A stretch of DNA of 25,807 nt from Bacteriovoracaceae bacterium UBA1511 (GTDB lineage: Bacteria; Bdellovibrionota; Bacteriovoracia; Bacteriovoracales; Bacteriovoracaceae). The stretch lies in the NCBI GenBank assembly GCA_002323535.1, contig DCQT01000027.1, forward strand, positions 11,121-36,927, in the 5' to 3' direction. The notes beneath the pieces were generated by a model. It did not search any database. It had not been told where the DNA came from and worked only from the letters and a program-made list of their open reading frames with translations. Positions 16,195 to 23,625 of the stretch are shown piece after piece (position 1 is the first letter of the stretch; each line of letters starts with the position of its first letter). A program made the position numbers and the translations under genes.

Positions 16195-16634
16195 GCAAAT
16201 ACCTTATCTGTTTTTAGCTCATGTTCGATATATTTTTTAAAAGCCCTGAAGTACCTTATAGAGCATTCTCTTGAACCTTTAAGTAAAGGCTTATCAGAGT
16301 CTAAGAAGGCAAGAACCTTTGGGTCATTAAGCTTCTCTATAGAAACCAAGTCTTTTTGGGATAATCCAAATTTAAGGAGATCCCTGATGATATCATCTAT
16401 TTCGAAGCCAGTAACTTCACAATAATTTTCAACTCTAACTCCCCAATCTTCGCCTTTTTTCTCCAATGCTGCTCTATGAATTTCCAATGGGGTCTTGTTA
16501 GTTGCTTCTCTTGCAAGAAAACCACAGTTGCATCGACCAAAATGCCCCCAGTTGAAACGATCCTTCGGATCTTCTAACTTTTTAATTGTTCTATTAAATA
16601 AATCTAGTAATTTTGTATTTGCTTTCATGAGCAT
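16191..16634 (-). CDS. uncharacterised 147-residue protein with FNWGHFGRCNCG motif
   Basis: I do not recognise a function. The protein is soluble and mostly helical, with a conserved-looking core FNWGHFGRCNCGFLAREAT (27-45, C35 and C37). Then come EIHRAALEK (51-59), ENYCEVTGFEIDDIIRDLL (69-87, C72) and DLVSIEKLNDPKVLAFL. A cysteine at 124 ends the set. The four cysteines could bind metal, but the spacing matches no site I know. The start is chosen at the first ATG (16634), with GAGG 7 bases upstream. It is convergent with the desaturase and divergent from the nucleosidase gene. It appears to be a real, well-formed gene with no family name I can give. Confidence 0.8.
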   Translation of the reverse strand: MLMKANTKLLDLFNRTIKKLEDPKDRFNWGHFGRCNCGFLAREATNKTPLEIHRAALEKKGEDWGVRVENYCEVTGFEIDDIIRDLLKFGLSQKDLVSIEKLNDPKVLAFLDSDKPLLKGSRECSIRYFRAFKKYIEHELKTDKVFA

Positions 16635-16707
16635 ATACTAGCCTCAAAACTAACCTTAAGCAATAACAATGACTTAGACACAAGATAATGATGTTTTATA
16701 TACTCCT

Positions 16708-16742
16708 TTGACACGAAGAAAATATAGTAATATCCGTAACTT
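16708..16742 (+). promoter_or_regulatory. candidate promoter for the nucleosidase/radical SAM operon
   Basis: A consensus TTGACA lies at 16708-16713. Seventeen bases later is a weak TATCCG (16731-16736). A better -10 match, TAATAT (16728-16733), sits at only 14 bases. Either places the transcription start within a few bases of the ATG at 16743, which has no ribosome site. A leaderless mRNA is likely. Confidence 0.4.
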
Positions 16743-17771
16743 ATGATTTTACTATGTTTTGCACACAGAGCCGAAGCTGAAGCATTTTTTGTTGAAAAGG
16801 ACTTTCGCCCTGATAACAGGCTAAAAAATTTTTACAAAAGCTCTTCCGGAGAGGAGTTTCTTTTAATCACAGGTGAAGGCCCATATTCAGCACTATCAAA
16901 AATTAGCTCAGTACTATCATTTGAAAAGACCTTCTCTAAAATTATTAATTTTGGCACTGCTGGTGCTCTAGGAAATCAGTATGAAAAATTAGATGTTTTT
17001 TCAATCAGAACTGCTTATCTCGCTGAATCAAGTGAAGCCCTGCCACAGTTTAAGTCTTTCCCATTACAAGTAATAGAAGGACTTCCTAAAATCGATTGCA
17101 TCACCTCTACCCAGCGAATCAAAGACCCGAAGCTAAAGCATCACCTATCGAGTTTTGCAGATGTAGTGGATCGTGAACTTTGGAGCATCGGCTTTGCCGC
17201 AAAGGAAAGTAAAATTCCCTTATATGCGATAAAAATTATTTCTGACGCGACTGAAGACCTCGATTTCTGCCAAGATGTAAAAAATAATTCTTTTAAGCTT
17301 TCTTCACTTTTACTTAAGGCTTACTTTAATCTTTTCACTAACGAAAAACAAAAAACGAAAGATGAACTTTTTGAAAGAGTGGTTTCTTTATCTGATTTTT
17401 ATTTTTCAACGAGCCAAAAAAGGTCATTGAAAAAATATCTATCTGAAACTGAAATTACATGGACTGAACTTGAACGACTTATAAAAAAAATTCACATTGA
17501 AGAGAATAACAAAGCTAATGCAAAAAAACTGCTTGAAACTCTCTCAGAATTTTCCTCCCCAGAGTTTCATCAATTGAGAAACAAGGTAAAAGGTTTTATG
17601 GAGAAATTAGAAAAATCGGGAATAAGGGTTTCTCACGATCAAACATTTGAAAGCCCTTCTCTCAAATTAACAACTGATATAAAAAGCCTTCAGGACCTCA
17701 ATTGTAAGGTACAAGCTTTACAAAATTTTTCTTACCGAGACTGGGAAGACTTTATCAACGGTGACCTTTAA
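16743..17771 (+). CDS. nucleoside phosphorylase-fold protein (MTA/SAH nucleosidase-like) with helical C-terminal extension
   Basis: Residues 1-195 show the nucleoside phosphorylase/nucleosidase fold. An N-terminal acidic site HRAEAEAF (8-15) is followed by IINFGTAGALG (67-77), VDRELWSIGFAAKESKIPLY (142-161, E145) and IISDAT (165-170, D168). E145 and D168 sit where MTA/SAH nucleosidase has its ribose-binding glutamate and catalytic aspartate. The domain probably cleaves an N-glycosidic bond in a nucleoside. The remaining 145 residues are charged and mostly helical, ending in a strand-like segment (GIRVSHDQTFESPSLKL); I do not recognise it. The stop lies one base before the ATG of a radical SAM gene, so both are made together. 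A useful reading is that it removes 5'-deoxyadenosine from the partner reaction, but this is inference. Confidence 0.8.
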   Translation: MILLCFAHRAEAEAFFVEKDFRPDNRLKNFYKSSSGEEFLLITGEGPYSALSKISSVLSFEKTFSKIINFGTAGALGNQYEKLDVFSIRTAYLAESSEALPQFKSFPLQVIEGLPKIDCITSTQRIKDPKLKHHLSSFADVVDRELWSIGFAAKESKIPLYAIKIISDATEDLDFCQDVKNNSFKLSSLLLKAYFNLFTNEKQKTKDELFERVVSLSDFYFSTSQKRSLKKYLSETEITWTELERLIKKIHIEENNKANAKKLLETLSEFSSPEFHQLRNKVKGFMEKLEKSGIRVSHDQTFESPSLKLTTDIKSLQDLNCKVQALQNFSYRDWEDFINGDL

Positions 17772-17772
17772 A

Positions 17773-18765
17773 ATGTTCAATAAAGTATTTGTTGAAAAAG
17801 ACCTAGTTAATAAAAGTCACACACAAGATGTGCTAAAAAAAATTAGATTTAATGAACTTATAACTATTGATCGTTATGACAATATTTTTGAAAAAGTCAA
17901 AAAACCATATCTTCAAAAAAGGGATAACCTTAACCTTTTCTTGGCAAAAAAAAGAGGGGAAATAGTAAAGGAAGCTCCAGATGCATACGGACTAGGAAAG
18001 GAGAAACATTTTTATTTTATACATGCTTACAATTGTATTTATGAATGTGAGTATTGTTATTTACAGGGGTATTTTAACTCCCCTGATATCGTTTGGTTTT
18101 TAAACCATGACGAGATAATTAAGAAAATCGATGGTACCTCGAAAACTCATCCAAACTCTTGGTTTCATGCGGGTGAGTTTTCGGATAGCCTCGCGGTCTC
18201 ACATTTTACAAATGAAATTCCAACATACCACGAATATTTTAAAGGAAACTCAACCGCGAAACTTGAACTTCGGACAAAATCATCTAACACAAGAGCGCTA
18301 GAAAGTTTGGAACCCCTATCAAATTTATTTGTTACATTCTCTTTATCACCAAAAGAAGTTGCAAAAAGTATTGATAAGAAAGCATCTCCAATTAAGCAGC
18401 GACTAAAGGCCATTAAAAGACTTCACCTACTTGGTTTCAAAATCGGTATTCATTTAGACCCAATAGTAATAGAAAATTGCTGGGAAAAGTCATATCAGGA
18501 ATTAATCGAAGATTTATCCAATCACATACCCATTAGCGAGATATCATTTATATCAATTGGAGTTGTTCGATTTACAAAAGATGTTTTTTTACAATTTTCT
18601 AAAAACTACCCTAGTTCAAACATAAGAACATCAACGTTTGTAAAAAGCTTCGATAACAAATTTCGTTACCCCAAGCCTATTAGATCTAACGCCCTTCGTT
18701 TGGTAAGAGAACTCTTAACTCACTATGGTGCCAACCCGACCAATATATATGAGTGCATGGAATAA
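17773..18765 (+). CDS. spore photoproduct lyase-like radical SAM protein
   Basis: The 330-residue protein belongs to the SplB/COG1533-type radical SAM enzymes. The [4Fe-4S] motif is CX3CX2C at C88, C92, C95 (NCIYECEYCYLQGYF). The radical SAM barrel covers roughly 80-290. In genuine spore photoproduct lyase a cysteine about 43 residues after the cluster donates a hydrogen atom. The matching segment here reads WFHAGEFSDSLAVSHF, with E135 at that position, so classical photoproduct repair is doubtful. The frame opens at a GTG (17761), but the ATG at 17773 has GGTGA 8 bases upstream, so I use it. It is coupled to the nucleosidase gene (one base between stop and start). The substrate is unknown; nucleic acid is possible by family. 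Confidence 0.88.
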   Translation: MFNKVFVEKDLVNKSHTQDVLKKIRFNELITIDRYDNIFEKVKKPYLQKRDNLNLFLAKKRGEIVKEAPDAYGLGKEKHFYFIHAYNCIYECEYCYLQGYFNSPDIVWFLNHDEIIKKIDGTSKTHPNSWFHAGEFSDSLAVSHFTNEIPTYHEYFKGNSTAKLELRTKSSNTRALESLEPLSNLFVTFSLSPKEVAKSIDKKASPIKQRLKAIKRLHLLGFKIGIHLDPIVIENCWEKSYQELIEDLSNHIPISEISFISIGVVRFTKDVFLQFSKNYPSSNIRTSTFVKSFDNKFRYPKPIRSNALRLVRELLTHYGANPTNIYECME

Positions 18766-18773
18766 AAGACTTT

Positions 18774-19400
18774 TTATTTTACTGGTATTTTTTTTCTTCC
18801 AACTTTAAAAAATAGGTTACTCTCCAAAACAACTTCATAAAATTCACCATTTCGCCAGAGACAGCAACCTTTCTTCTTCCAAATATTTTTATACTCCTTT
18901 CTTTTTAATTTTTTTGAGGGAGGGTTCATATAATCAAACCATATTTTATTTTCATACTTCACTGTTCCTTTTACGTATGAAAATACCGAGTATTCATCGC
19001 CCTCGTAAATTAACTCTTTGGAACTCTCTTTAAGATCAGTCCTAGACTCTGCTACATCAGCCCTAGGCTCAGCTATACCTTTATTTTCAACAATTGTATT
19101 TTGGCTATCTTCCTCTCCTTTTACTACCTTAACTCTCTCGATCTCTGATTCGTTGGTAAATTTTTGGTATGAAGCCTTATCACTTTTTGAGTATTTTGTT
19201 TTATAAACCTCTGATTCACGAGTCAGCTTATTCAAGTACCTCTTACTATCATATTTGACGACCTCATTTGACATTATAAATGCACCATCTCTTTTCTCTT
19301 CTTTTCCCAACTCAACCAATGGGCCACTTGTCAACTTATCGATTACAGTGACTGTGATCATAAACCCAACGAAAAGAATAAAATATAGCGCTATTTTCAT
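18774..19400 (-). CDS. membrane-anchored hypothetical protein
   Basis: I do not recognise a family. The 208-residue product starts with one membrane helix (MKIALYFILFVGFMITVTVI), probably an uncleaved anchor. A low-complexity charged stretch follows (about 60-130), rich in Glu, Lys and Ser. A compact C-terminal part (130-205) contains YEGDEYSVFSYVKGTVKYE, KKGCCLWRNGEFYEVVLES and LFFKVGRKK. That end resembles a small beta-rich domain. It probably sits in the periplasm on the anchor. It is convergent with the radical SAM gene (8-base gap) and divergent from the transketolase gene. Codon use and composition look like the neighbours. Confidence 0.65.
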   Translation of the reverse strand: MKIALYFILFVGFMITVTVIDKLTSGPLVELGKEEKRDGAFIMSNEVVKYDSKRYLNKLTRESEVYKTKYSKSDKASYQKFTNESEIERVKVVKGEEDSQNTIVENKGIAEPRADVAESRTDLKESSKELIYEGDEYSVFSYVKGTVKYENKIWFDYMNPPSKKLKRKEYKNIWKKKGCCLWRNGEFYEVVLESNLFFKVGRKKIPVK

Positions 19401-19481
19401 TATTATCTAATTCTATCAGAAATTTCACAAATAATTTGCTTCGTTATACCATTCCCTTAATTTAGATGAAGGATGTGTTAA

Positions 19482-21425
19482 ATGCCTAGAAAAATTGGTT
19501 TGTCTCCAAGCTCATTACCAACTTTTAATGTCACTTTAGAAAGCGGTGAAGTAACAAGTGACCCTCGCGCGATAAGGGCGATGATTGCCTTAATGAACCA
19601 AAACGCAGTTATTGGTGGCGCCGCAGCGCACTGGGGAGGGCCCTCAGCATTTACAGAAATAAACTGTATTTTATTCTCTATTTTTTTTAAAAAACCTAAT
19701 CACCCATGGTTTGATGACTATAACTTTGTAAACGACGCAGGACACTGTGAGAACGGAATATATGCCCAGCATGCAAATTATGGCTTTAATGATCTTTCTC
19801 TCGCTGACCTTAGAGAGTTTAGATCTATTAAATCTAAACTCGCAGGGCATGGCGAAGGCCATCTTTACCCAGAGGGTGTACTTGTTTCAAATGGACCTTT
19901 AGGCTCAGCAATTTCACAAGCTCAGGGATTATGTGCAAGCGACAAGCTTTCCAACAACTCCAGAGTAACTATTGCAACCATAAGTGATGGAGCAATAATG
20001 GAGGGAGAGGCTAAAGAGGCTCTATCTGCTATTCCAGGTCTTGCAAAAAAAGATAAGATGAATCCATTTGTATTAATCATCTCTGACAATAATACAAAAC
20101 TCAGCGGTAGGATAGATAAGGATTCATTTTCTCAAGAACCAACATTCTCATCTCTTGAGCCCTTAGGCTGGACCGTTACTTACATCGACAATGGGCATGA
20201 TCTCAATGCTTTAGAAAGTGGAATAACATCAGCAATTTCAGAGTCCAAAAGAACCCCTCACTCTCCTCAGGTTATTGTCGTAAAAACAGTAAAAGGGAAA
20301 GGTGTTAAGTCCACAGAGGAGATGGATTCTGGGGGACATGGTTATCCACTTAAGGCATATGACCAAAAGCTAGAAGAATTTATCACTGAAATTTATAATG
20401 GAAACGAGCCTCCACAAGAGTTCAATAATTGGATTGAACAAATCAGAGCGCAAAAAAGTAATGACGACAATCAAAAAAGTGAAGCAGAAACAATAAAAAA
20501 ACAGAAAATCCAAGTTGGTGTCTCTGACGCGTTAATAGATCTCTGTGAAAAAGGTCTACCTTTAGTTTCTATTACTAGTGACCTTGCAGGGTCCACTGGG
20601 GTTGCCCCTTTCCAAAAAATGTTCCCAAATAAGACATTTGACATTGGTGTCGCTGAGTCAAATATGATTAGCATGGCTTCCGGCTTTTCTAATAATGGGT
20701 ATATTCCAATCGTTGATACATTTGCCCAGTTTGGTGTTACGAAAGGTAATCTTCCACTTATTATGGCCAATATTAACCAGACTCCTATTGTAGCGATCTT
20801 TTCACATACAGGTTTTCAAGATGCAGCTGATGGAGCATCTCATCAATCCACAACATATCTTTCAGCAGTATCTTCCATACCAAATACTAAGGTATTTAAC
20901 TTATCCTGTTCCTCCCAAGCGTATCAATTGATCACTGACGAAATAGAACTTTTTCATGAGAAACGATCACGTGGTGAATCCACTGAATCACTTATATTCT
21001 TCCTCGGTAGAGAAAACTTTCCACTGTCTTACCCTGAGCTAAACGACCAAGGTCAATCAGAAATTGCAATTGTTGCTACTGGCTCGATGGTTCATCAGGC
21101 AATAAAAGCCAAAAAGAAGTTAGAGCATGACTCTATTGCAACTGAAATAATAGACCTTCCTAAAGTCTCTCCACTCGACGAAGCGGCACTTTTATCAATA
21201 CTAAAAGACAAAAAAGTAGTATTCACACTCGAAGATCATCAAATATACGGGGGGATGGGCTCGATATTATCCTTAAAGCTTGGAAACAAGCTAAATATCG
21301 AGCACTTAGGTGTTGACGGCCATTTTGGTAGATCAGCCTACAAGGCTGACCATCTATACAAAGCAGCTAGAATAGACGCTGATACGGTCGTGAAAAAAGT
21401 AAAGGAATATAAGTTGAATCAATAA
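19482..21425 (+). CDS. transketolase family enzyme
   Basis: This 647-residue thiamine diphosphate enzyme has the full transketolase layout. The cofactor motif is ISDGAIMEG...SDNN (167-203: D169, G170, E174, N203). The pyrimidine-binding domain has DIGVAESNMISMASGF and the loop TFAQFGVTKGN. The segment HTGFQDAADGASHQS and a C-terminal domain with EIAIVATGSMVHQAI and TLEDHQIYGGMGS follow. It would move two-carbon ketol units between sugar phosphates in the pentose phosphate pathway. The N-terminal substrate region reads AAAHWGGPSAFTEI, unlike the usual GHPGAPMG of classical Tkt, so it may belong to a distinct subgroup with another donor or acceptor. An AAGGA ribosome site lies 8 bases before the ATG. 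It is followed by rpmB 79 bases later with its own promoter. Confidence 0.88.
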   Translation: MPRKIGLSPSSLPTFNVTLESGEVTSDPRAIRAMIALMNQNAVIGGAAAHWGGPSAFTEINCILFSIFFKKPNHPWFDDYNFVNDAGHCENGIYAQHANYGFNDLSLADLREFRSIKSKLAGHGEGHLYPEGVLVSNGPLGSAISQAQGLCASDKLSNNSRVTIATISDGAIMEGEAKEALSAIPGLAKKDKMNPFVLIISDNNTKLSGRIDKDSFSQEPTFSSLEPLGWTVTYIDNGHDLNALESGITSAISESKRTPHSPQVIVVKTVKGKGVKSTEEMDSGGHGYPLKAYDQKLEEFITEIYNGNEPPQEFNNWIEQIRAQKSNDDNQKSEAETIKKQKIQVGVSDALIDLCEKGLPLVSITSDLAGSTGVAPFQKMFPNKTFDIGVAESNMISMASGFSNNGYIPIVDTFAQFGVTKGNLPLIMANINQTPIVAIFSHTGFQDAADGASHQSTTYLSAVSSIPNTKVFNLSCSSQAYQLITDEIELFHEKRSRGESTESLIFFLGRENFPLSYPELNDQGQSEIAIVATGSMVHQAIKAKKKLEHDSIATEIIDLPKVSPLDEAALLSILKDKKVVFTLEDHQIYGGMGSILSLKLGNKLNIEHLGVDGHFGRSAYKADHLYKAARIDADTVVKKVKEYKLNQ

Positions 21426-21440
21426 TTTAGATCTCTTTTC

Positions 21441-21469
21441 TTGCCAATTAGTTTTATCACCGCTATATT
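21441..21469 (+). promoter_or_regulatory. candidate promoter for rpmB
   Basis: TTGCCA (21441-21446) and TATATT (21464-21469) are exactly 17 bases apart. The predicted start is near 21476, giving a leader of about 29 bases with an AAGGA ribosome site before the ATG at 21505. This would uncouple rpmB from the transketolase gene. Confidence 0.6.
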
Positions 21470-21504
21470 TCGGCAGAATATTTTGAACTTCAAGGAAAAA
21501 AGAT

Positions 21505-21735
21505 ATGTCTAGAGTATGTGATTTAACTGGAAAAAGACGTTTAGTAGGGAACAAAGTTTCTCACGCCAATAATAAAACAAAAATGACACAAAAACCTAAT
21601 CTTCACACAAAAAGAGTTTTTGATCCGGCGACGGGGCAAACAGTGAAATTAAGACTTTCCGCCAAAGCTATCAGAACTCTCGACAAAGTAGGTTCGCTTT
21701 CTGCTTTTGTAAAAAAGTACAAGCACCTGTTCTAA
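21505..21735 (+). CDS. rpmB: 50S ribosomal protein bL28, cysteine-poor form
   Basis: The 76-residue protein has the bL28 signature: MSRVCDLTGKRRLVGNKVSHANNKTK, then PNLHTKRVFDP and LRLSAKAIRTLDKVG. It is part of the large ribosomal subunit. Zinc-binding bL28 has CxxC pairs. Here only one cysteine (C5) is present, so this is the zinc-independent form. AAGGA precedes the ATG. The gene has its own promoter and a very strong terminator beginning 15 bases after its stop, so it is a single-gene unit. It is near rpmG and rpmE, which are also of the cysteine-poor kind. Confidence 0.97.
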   Translation: MSRVCDLTGKRRLVGNKVSHANNKTKMTQKPNLHTKRVFDPATGQTVKLRLSAKAIRTLDKVGSLSAFVKKYKHLF

Positions 21736-21749
21736 TCAAACAACTATAT

Positions 21750-21796
21750 AATCAAACAAAAAAAGCCTCGCTAAGCGAGGCTTTTTTTGTTTGATT
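21750..21796. terminator. bidirectional intrinsic terminator between rpmB and the subtilase gene
   Basis: Two 23-base arms are perfectly complementary around a single A at 21773. The core stem is GCCTCGCT/AGCGAGGC, flanked on each side by a seven-base A or T run, then CAAACAAT-type sequence. Either strand gives a GC hairpin followed by a U run, so it can end rpmB (plus) and the protease gene (minus, stop at 21816). Confidence 0.93.
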
Positions 21797-21815
21797 GAAG
21801 ATATATTCTTACGAA

Positions 21816-23480
21816 TTATTCCATAATAACTTCTAGCTTTGTTACTTTTACTCCCCAACGGTTAACAGAGCTGTCAGAGCTAAAGCTTAAAGTTAAACTC
21901 TCACCCTCTACGTAATCAGTTTTATAAACTTCTCCTCTACCAGAGAACTTTTCAACTTCATTTCTTGAACCATTAGTAAGAGTAAGAAAATCATATCCTG
22001 ACTCAAGTTCATACTTATCAACAATAACTCTGATATATTTTGCACCTTCAACAGTATATGTTTTGCTTAGTGAAGCGTTACTTTGATATGGATGCTCTGT
22101 TTCAAACACCTCGTCCAATGTATACTCCTGCCACTTTGTTGGATCTGGCTCATTTCTGCTTGGTCTAGTATTTGTTAAAAGATTATAAGCATTTAACCTT
22201 CCACCGGATATTGTTTTTCTTCTATATGCCCTAATTGGCTCTGATGTTCCCATCAGCCTTTCTCTTAGTACCTCATGGTCCAGTCTCCCCTCTTTTGCGA
22301 GCAATAAGCCAATTGCACCAGAGACATGTGGAGTCGCCATTGATGTACCAGAATAAACTGAGTAACCACCATTTTTTACAGTCGAAAGTATTTTGTGCCC
22401 AGGGGCGGCTACGTGAACTGTCTCCGCTCCATAACATGAGAAACTCGCCAATGTATCTTGTGCAGTGTGGGCTGCAACAGAAACAACATTTGGTAAATCA
22501 TAGTTACTTGGATAATGAGGTCTTTGATCATTATTTGAAGAACTATTTCCCGCGGCTGCAGTGAATACAATTCCAGCATCACTAGCCTCTTCAATTGCAT
22601 CATAAAGAGCTTGAGAGAATCCGCCCCCGCCCCATGAATTACTCATCAAATCGACATCTAGACTTGTCGCATACTGTATAGCTTTAACCGCATCTGCAGT
22701 TGTTCCACTTCCACCGTCAGACAAAAATTTAATCGCCACTATTGATACATCTGACATTACACCAGCAACTCCAACACCATTATCATGAACTGCACCGATA
22801 GTTCCTGCGCAGTGTGTTCCATGCGAGTGGCCATCTATTGGATCATTGTCATTATTTGAAAAGTCCCATCCGTAGATGTCATCAACATAACCATTTCCAT
22901 CATCATCAACACCCTCTTCTCCATTCAGCTCTGCCTCATTTCGCCACATATTTGCAGCAAGGTCAGGGTGATTGTAGTCAACACCAGTATCAATAACGGC
23001 AATTTTTATTTCTTTACTCCCTTTTTCGATATCCCAAGCTCTAAAGGCTGAAATATCTGCCCCCTCTGTTCCTGGAGTACGACTTGGGTCATTTGAGCCT
23101 GTATTATTCAATCCCCATAACTCACCAAACCTTGGATCATTAGGAGTGTTGTTTATTGAGTAAATATAATTTGGCTCCGCAAATTTAACAGAAGGATTCT
23201 CTGCGATCTTCGAAATTAGAAGACCCAGTGACTTAGTGCCATCAGTTTCAACTCTTAGCATGAGTCCAGACTTAGAAGGAATCTCCTCTTTAACCATAAC
23301 CCCATAAGCACCGAGAGAAGACTTAGATAATTTCTCACCTTTTTTTAGTTTTACTAAAAGTTCTCCTGGAACAAACTTGGCCTCATGGCTTTGGAAGCCC
23401 GAAGATACCATTGAAAACGCTTGAGCAGCAAAACCGGCAGACACAACGGCAAGGCCAAGCTTCTTAGACAATAAATTCAT
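21816..23480 (-). CDS. secreted subtilisin-like serine protease (S8) with C-terminal beta domain
   Basis: The 554-residue protein has a signal peptide (MNLLSKKLGLAVVSAGFAAQAFS). An inhibitor-type propeptide follows (37-110, FVPGELLVKLKKG...FAEPNYIYSINN). The S8 catalytic domain then carries the triad D164 (VIDTGVDYNHPDL), H223 (GHSHGTHCAG), S380 (SGTSMATPHVSG) and oxyanion N312 (AAAGNSS). An acidic DDDGNGYVDD insert (192-201) probably binds calcium. Residues 445-554 form a beta-rich domain with YDFLTLTNG and FSSDSSVNRWGVKV, similar to CUB-like/P-like modules. The frame runs up to 23627, but the ATG at 23480 has AGGAG just upstream and starts the signal peptide. An imperfect hairpin lies in the leader (23531-23567). 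The enzyme is probably exported to degrade external protein, which would suit a predatory or scavenging life. Confidence 0.95.
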   Translation of the reverse strand: MNLLSKKLGLAVVSAGFAAQAFSMVSSGFQSHEAKFVPGELLVKLKKGEKLSKSSLGAYGVMVKEEIPSKSGLMLRVETDGTKSLGLLISKIAENPSVKFAEPNYIYSINNTPNDPRFGELWGLNNTGSNDPSRTPGTEGADISAFRAWDIEKGSKEIKIAVIDTGVDYNHPDLAANMWRNEAELNGEEGVDDDGNGYVDDIYGWDFSNNDNDPIDGHSHGTHCAGTIGAVHDNGVGVAGVMSDVSIVAIKFLSDGGSGTTADAVKAIQYATSLDVDLMSNSWGGGGFSQALYDAIEEASDAGIVFTAAAGNSSSNNDQRPHYPSNYDLPNVVSVAAHTAQDTLASFSCYGAETVHVAAPGHKILSTVKNGGYSVYSGTSMATPHVSGAIGLLLAKEGRLDHEVLRERLMGTSEPIRAYRRKTISGGRLNAYNLLTNTRPSRNEPDPTKWQEYTLDEVFETEHPYQSNASLSKTYTVEGAKYIRVIVDKYELESGYDFLTLTNGSRNEVEKFSGRGEVYKTDYVEGESLTLSFSSDSSVNRWGVKVTKLEVIME

Positions 23481-23530
23481 TTTTTCTCCTTCTACATTGA
23501 ATAAATACAAGGCTAAATCTTTGCTGCGGC

Positions 23531-23567
23531 GCTCACGAATGGGGAAATATTTTCCCCTGCGATGAGC
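23531..23567. promoter_or_regulatory. inverted repeat upstream of the subtilase gene
   Basis: The core is GGGGAAA-TAT-TTTCCCC (23541-23557), seven paired bases around a three-base loop. It is enclosed by GCTCA (23531-23535) and TGAGC (23563-23567), with five unpaired bases on each side between. It lies 51-87 bases before the protease ATG and 59-95 before the divergent PilZ-like start. There is no U run, so it is not a terminator. It could be an operator or a leader hairpin. Confidence 0.45.
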
Positions 23568-23625
23568 AAGGGAGGCCAATTTTTCCAACTGGATATCTAT
23601 AAAGGCATTGTGAGAGAATTCCTTC

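Noticed and set aside
19018..19206. Plus-strand frame within the membrane-anchored hypothetical gene
   Set aside because: It arises from the low-complexity Ser/Glu-rich stretch on the other strand and has no ribosome site.
22235..22603. Open frames opposite and alongside the subtilase coding sequence
   Set aside because: They have no ribosome site, unnatural composition and lie fully within a gene with intact catalytic motifs. They are shadows.
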